This document shows, in pieces, positions 4,056-6,747 of a stretch of 6,747 bases of DNA. Every line of letters begins with the position of its first letter. Position 1 is the stretch's first letter. The notes under the pieces were generated by a model that saw only the letters and a program-made list of their open reading frames with translations, was not told where the DNA came from and did no database searches. Position numbers and translations under genes: made by a program. Source of the stretch: Actinomycetes bacterium (GTDB lineage Bacteria; Actinomycetota; Actinomycetes; Actinomycetales; Microbacteriaceae); NCBI GenBank assembly GCA_023386675.1, contig JAEWJG010000356.1, positions 1 to 6,747 on the forward strand, written 5' to 3'.

Positions 4056-6747
4056 TCAGATCTGCGATCCTCCCGCAGGCCGGGTGAACACCGGCGGCTG
4101 GGGCGCGTCGGGCGACCGGCCGTCGTCGGGCGAGCCGCCGTCGCGTGGTCCGTCTCCGGGGCCGCGCGGCGCATCGCCTCCGGAGCCGCCATCCGAGGGT
4201 CCGCCGCTCGCCGCATCCCGGGCCGCCTTGCGCGCCGCCTTCCGCTCGCGCCGGCCGATCACCAGGTTGTAGAGCGTCGGGAGGACGACCAGGGTTAGCA
4301 CCGTGGACGAGATCAGGCCACCGATCACCACGATGGCGAGCGGCTGCGAGATGAAACCGCCGTGGCCGGTGACGCCGAGCGCCATCGGGGTGAGCGCGGC
4401 GATCGTCGCGATGGCCGTCATCAGGATCGGGCGGAGTCGGCGAGAGGAGCCGTGCGCCACCGCATCCGAGACGGTCATGCCGCGTCTGCGGTACTGATTG
4501 ACCAGGTCGATGAGCACGATCGCGTTCGTGACCACGATTCCGATCAGCATCAGAAGGCCGATCATGGACGCGACGCCGAGCGGGATGCCCGACGCGATCT
4601 GCAGCAGGATGGCGCCGGTCGCCGCGAACGGCACCGACACGAGCAGCAGGATCGGCTGCAGCAGCGAGCGGAACGTCGCCACCATCACGATGTACACGAT
4701 GAGGATCGCCGCGAGCAGGGCCAGACCGAGCTGACCGAAGGCGTCGGACTGGCTCGACGACACTCCGCCGATCTTCGCGGTGGCGCCCCCGGGAAGGTGG
4801 GCCGCCTTCAGCGCAGCGGCGACATCCGCGTTCGCGGTGGTCAGGTTGTCCGTCGCCGGACTCGCCGTCACGCTTGCGGTCCGAAGCCCGCGCTCGGTGG
4901 TGACCGACGACGGGCCCTTGACCTCCTGCACCGAGGCCAGCGTGTCGAGCGGGACGACACCGGCGGCGGTCGGGATCGACAGCTGCGAGAGTCCGGCGAC
5001 GGTCGTCGGCGGGTTCTCGGACTGGAGGTAGATCTTCAGCGTCGTGTTGTCGAGCGCGACGGATCCGGCCTGCGTGGGCTGCATGGCCTGCGAGACGAGC
5101 GTGCCGACGGCGACCTCGCTGAGCCCCGCGGCCGCGGCCTTCGAGCGGTCGACCGCGACGGCGACGTAGGGCAGCGAGGCCGACAGGTTGTCGGTCACCT
5201 GCGTGAGCGACTTCTTCTTCTGCAGCTGCGCGACCACCGCATCCGTCGCCTTCTGCAGGTCGCCGTTGTTGCTCGCGGTGATGTCCACCTGGATGTCGGT
5301 CGAGCCGCCGAAGCCGCTCGACGCGGACAGCGTGATCTGTCCCTGATCCGTGATGCCGTCGATCTCGTTCTGGATGGTGCTCTGCAGCTTCGCCTGGTCG
5401 GCGGAAGGGTCGGTCGTGATGGAGAAGGTGGTGCCGCCTCCGCCGCCGGTGAACGCGTCGCGGAGCGAGGATCCGGAGGACCCGATCGAGACCTGGACCG
5501 TCTTGACGCCCGTGGTGCCGAGCAGCTTCTTCTCGACGACCTTCGCCGCGTCGTCCTTCGCCTGCAGGCTCGCGCCCGGGTCGAGGGTCTGGGTGACCGT
5601 CAGGGAGTTCTGGCCGCTCGATCCGAGGAAGTTCGTCTTCACGAACGGGAAGGCGAAGAACGTCAACACGAGCACGAGCGCGGCGGCGACGACCGTGACC
5701 CACGAGTGCTTCAGAGTCCACCGGATGATGGGGAGGTAGCCCGCCTGCAGCCGCGACGGATGCTCCAGCTCGTCGACGCCCGCCGCAGCCGCCTCCTCGA
5801 CGGAGAGGTGGGATACGTCCACACCAGGAGCCGCGCCGTCCTCGTGCTTGTGCACCTTGGGCGCGCGCAGGAACCAGTACGCGAGCACCGGAACGATCGT
5901 CAGCGCGACGAGCAGCGACGACAGCAGGGCGATCGTGACGGTCAGCGCGAACGGCCGGAACAGCTCGCCGGTGACGTCGCCGACGAACGCGAGCGGGAGG
6001 AACACGGCCACGGTCGTGATGGTGGACGCGGTGATCGCGCCGGCGACCTCGCGGACGGCCTTGACGATGGTCACGGCCCGGTCGACGCCCGGGACGAGCT
6101 GTCTCTTGATGTTCTCGATGACGACGATGGAGTCGTCGACGACACGACCGATGGCGATGGTGAGCGCGCCGAGCGTGATGATGTTGAGGGTGTAGCCGGT
6201 CGCCCACATGACCACGAAGGTGATCAGGACGCTGGTCGGGATGGAGACGATGGTCACCAAGGTCGCACGCACCGACAGCAGGAACACCAGGATGACGACG
6301 ACGGCCATCGCGAGGCCGAGCAGGCCCTCCTCGGCAAGGGAGTTGATCGACTGGGTGATGAACGGCGCCTGATCGAAGACGACGGTGATCTTGGCGTCCG
6401 ATCCGAGCTTCTTCTCGAGGTCGGGGATGACGTTCGTGACCTCGTGCGAGACCTCGACGGTGTTCGCCGAGGGCAGCTTGGTGACGGCGATGGTCAGCGC
6501 CGGGGAGCCGTTGACACGCGACAGGGAGGTGATCGGGTCGTCCGTCTCGGCGACCGCCGCGACGGATCCGATGGTCGGAGGCGCGGTCACGACCGCTACC
6601 GGGGCGTTGGCGACAGGGGCGCCCGCGGCACCGGCCGCCACGCCCGCGCCGGCACCAGCTCCCGCACCGGCAGCCCCCGCAGCCCCACCCCCGGAAGCAC
6701 CACCCGCCCCCCAAGCCCCACCAGCCCACGCGCCACCAGCCGCCGCC
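4056..6747 (-). CDS. RND-superfamily efflux transporter permease, N-terminus missing (partial)
   Basis: A proton-driven inner-membrane transporter of the HAE/AcrB-like type; substrate unknown. 896 codons are visible and the frame is open to the right edge. Numbering from codon 6641 as 1: the end of the first periplasmic region (20-104) is followed by TM2-TM6 (about 105-257), a cytoplasmic loop (258-310), TM7 (312-332), the second periplasmic region (333-636) and TM8-TM12 (637-793). TM4 holds IGRVVDDSIVVIENI; Asp169-Asp170 match AcrB Asp407-Asp408. TM10 holds GIVVTNAIVLID, with Thr705 where AcrB has the relay Lys940, as I recall for Gram-positive SwrC-type members. About 250 N-terminal residues (TM1 and most of the first porter half) lie outside the window. 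The tail (797-861) is basic, then Gly/Asp/Pro-rich and disordered. The GTG at 6641 is an internal Val, not the start. No membrane-fusion partner is seen. Confidence 0.93.
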   Translation of the reverse strand, partial: AAAGGAWAGGAWGAGGASGGGAAGAAGAGAGAGAGVAAGAAGAPVANAPVAVVTAPPTIGSVAAVAETDDPITSLSRVNGSPALTIAVTKLPSANTVEVSHEVTNVIPDLEKKLGSDAKITVVFDQAPFITQSINSLAEEGLLGLAMAVVVILVFLLSVRATLVTIVSIPTSVLITFVVMWATGYTLNIITLGALTIAIGRVVDDSIVVIENIKRQLVPGVDRAVTIVKAVREVAGAITASTITTVAVFLPLAFVGDVTGELFRPFALTVTIALLSSLLVALTIVPVLAYWFLRAPKVHKHEDGAAPGVDVSHLSVEEAAAAGVDELEHPSRLQAGYLPIIRWTLKHSWVTVVAAALVLVLTFFAFPFVKTNFLGSSGQNSLTVTQTLDPGASLQAKDDAAKVVEKKLLGTTGVKTVQVSIGSSGSSLRDAFTGGGGGTTFSITTDPSADQAKLQSTIQNEIDGITDQGQITLSASSGFGGSTDIQVDITASNNGDLQKATDAVVAQLQKKKSLTQVTDNLSASLPYVAVAVDRSKAAAAGLSEVAVGTLVSQAMQPTQAGSVALDNTTLKIYLQSENPPTTVAGLSQLSIPTAAGVVPLDTLASVQEVKGPSSVTTERGLRTASVTASPATDNLTTANADVAAALKAAHLPGGATAKIGGVSSSQSDAFGQLGLALLAAILIVYIVMVATFRSLLQPILLLVSVPFAATGAILLQIASGIPLGVASMIGLLMLIGIVVTNAIVLIDLVNQYRRRGMTVSDAVAHGSSRRLRPILMTAIATIAALTPMALGVTGHGGFISQPLAIVVIGGLISSTVLTLVVLPTLYNLVIGRRERKAARKAARDAASGGPSDGGSGGDAPRGPGDGPRDGGSPDDGRSPDAPQPPVFTRPAGGSQI
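6615..6747 (-). repeat. Gly/Ala low-complexity tract within the RND gene
   Basis: The 35 codons from 6746 down to 6642 encode only Gly (16), Ala (16), Trp (2) and Ser (1), and the bias continues to about 6615. Near the edge the residues read AWAGGAWGAGGA, a degenerate six-residue repeat. Codons shift from the usual GCC/GGC toward GCT, GGT and GGG, unlike the rest of the gene. The coding strand carries six runs of three or more G between 6719 and 6674. In the protein this lies just before TIGSVAAVAETD, around the docking part of the porter domain, and is probably a flexible insertion. Confidence 0.7.

Noticed and set aside
3017..4087. 356-codon plus-strand open frame over hutG
   Set aside because: Antisense shadow of hutG: Arg/Gly/Asp-rich, no recognisable domain, while the minus strand shows all ureohydrolase motifs.
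6639..6641. GTG at 6641 as the start of the RND gene
   Set aside because: The frame stays open to the right edge and the visible protein lacks TM1 and the first porter half, so the true start is off-window.
3940..6729. Very long (929-codon) open frame overlapping the RND gene on the same strand
   Set aside because: Its product is almost entirely Arg/Gly/Ala/His with no membrane segments or motifs, the usual result of reading high-GC coding DNA one base out of frame. The overlapping frame gives clear RND transmembrane helices and motifs.
4056..6747. MmpL-type lipid transporter instead of HAE-type RND
   Set aside because: The large second periplasmic region (about 300 residues) and the VVDDSIVVIENI and TNAIVLID helices fit the AcrB/SwrC-like branch better than MmpL.
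1..6747. CRISPR arrays, tRNA/rRNA genes, insertion sequences, phage or defence genes
   Set aside because: No regularly spaced repeats, cloverleaf-like segments, transposase motifs or terminal repeats were seen; the window is almost fully occupied by metabolic and transporter genes.

Overview
The window is very GC-rich (roughly 70%) with strongly C/G-ending codons. The hexamer GGATGC/GCATCC is over-used, and the coded proteins resemble high-GC actinobacterial families. I read this as a chromosomal segment of an actinobacterium, most likely Microbacteriaceae (Microbacterium/Leifsonia-like). The family-level placement is inference, not proof.

Layout from left to right. (1) Positions 1-32 may be the last codons of an upstream gene, followed by a short leader. 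(2) 135-1805 (+) is hutU, urocanate hydratase. (3) 1802-2959 (+) is hutI, imidazolonepropionase, overlapping hutU by four bases (ATGA). (4) 2960-3046 is an 87-base convergent gap almost filled by a long imperfect palindrome (2964-3037), probably a two-way transcript end and possibly a dispersed intergenic repeat. (5) 3047-3943 (-) is hutG, an arginase-fold formimidoylglutamase. (6) 3944-4055 holds a strong hairpin (3984-4028) and a TAGGGT -10-like box placed for leaderless transcription of hutG. (7) 4056-6747 (-) is the C-terminal ~896 residues of an RND-superfamily membrane transporter. Its start lies beyond the right edge, and its visible N-terminal end is a Gly/Ala-rich low-complexity stretch.

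HutU, HutI and HutG carry out steps 2, 3 and 4 of histidine breakdown: urocanate to imidazolonepropionate to N-formimidoyl-glutamate to glutamate plus formamide. Step 1 (HutH) is not visible and may lie upstream of position 1. hutG sits on the opposite strand and so needs its own promoter, which gives a split hut locus. The RND transporter shows no functional link to the pathway; it only shares a strand with hutG and is separated from it by the hairpin.

I found no evidence for an undescribed multi-gene system. The points most worth a second look are the convergent palindrome, the Asn metal ligand in HutG, the context-dependent use of GAT in Asp-Ala pairs, and the G-run-rich Gly/Ala tract in the transporter.
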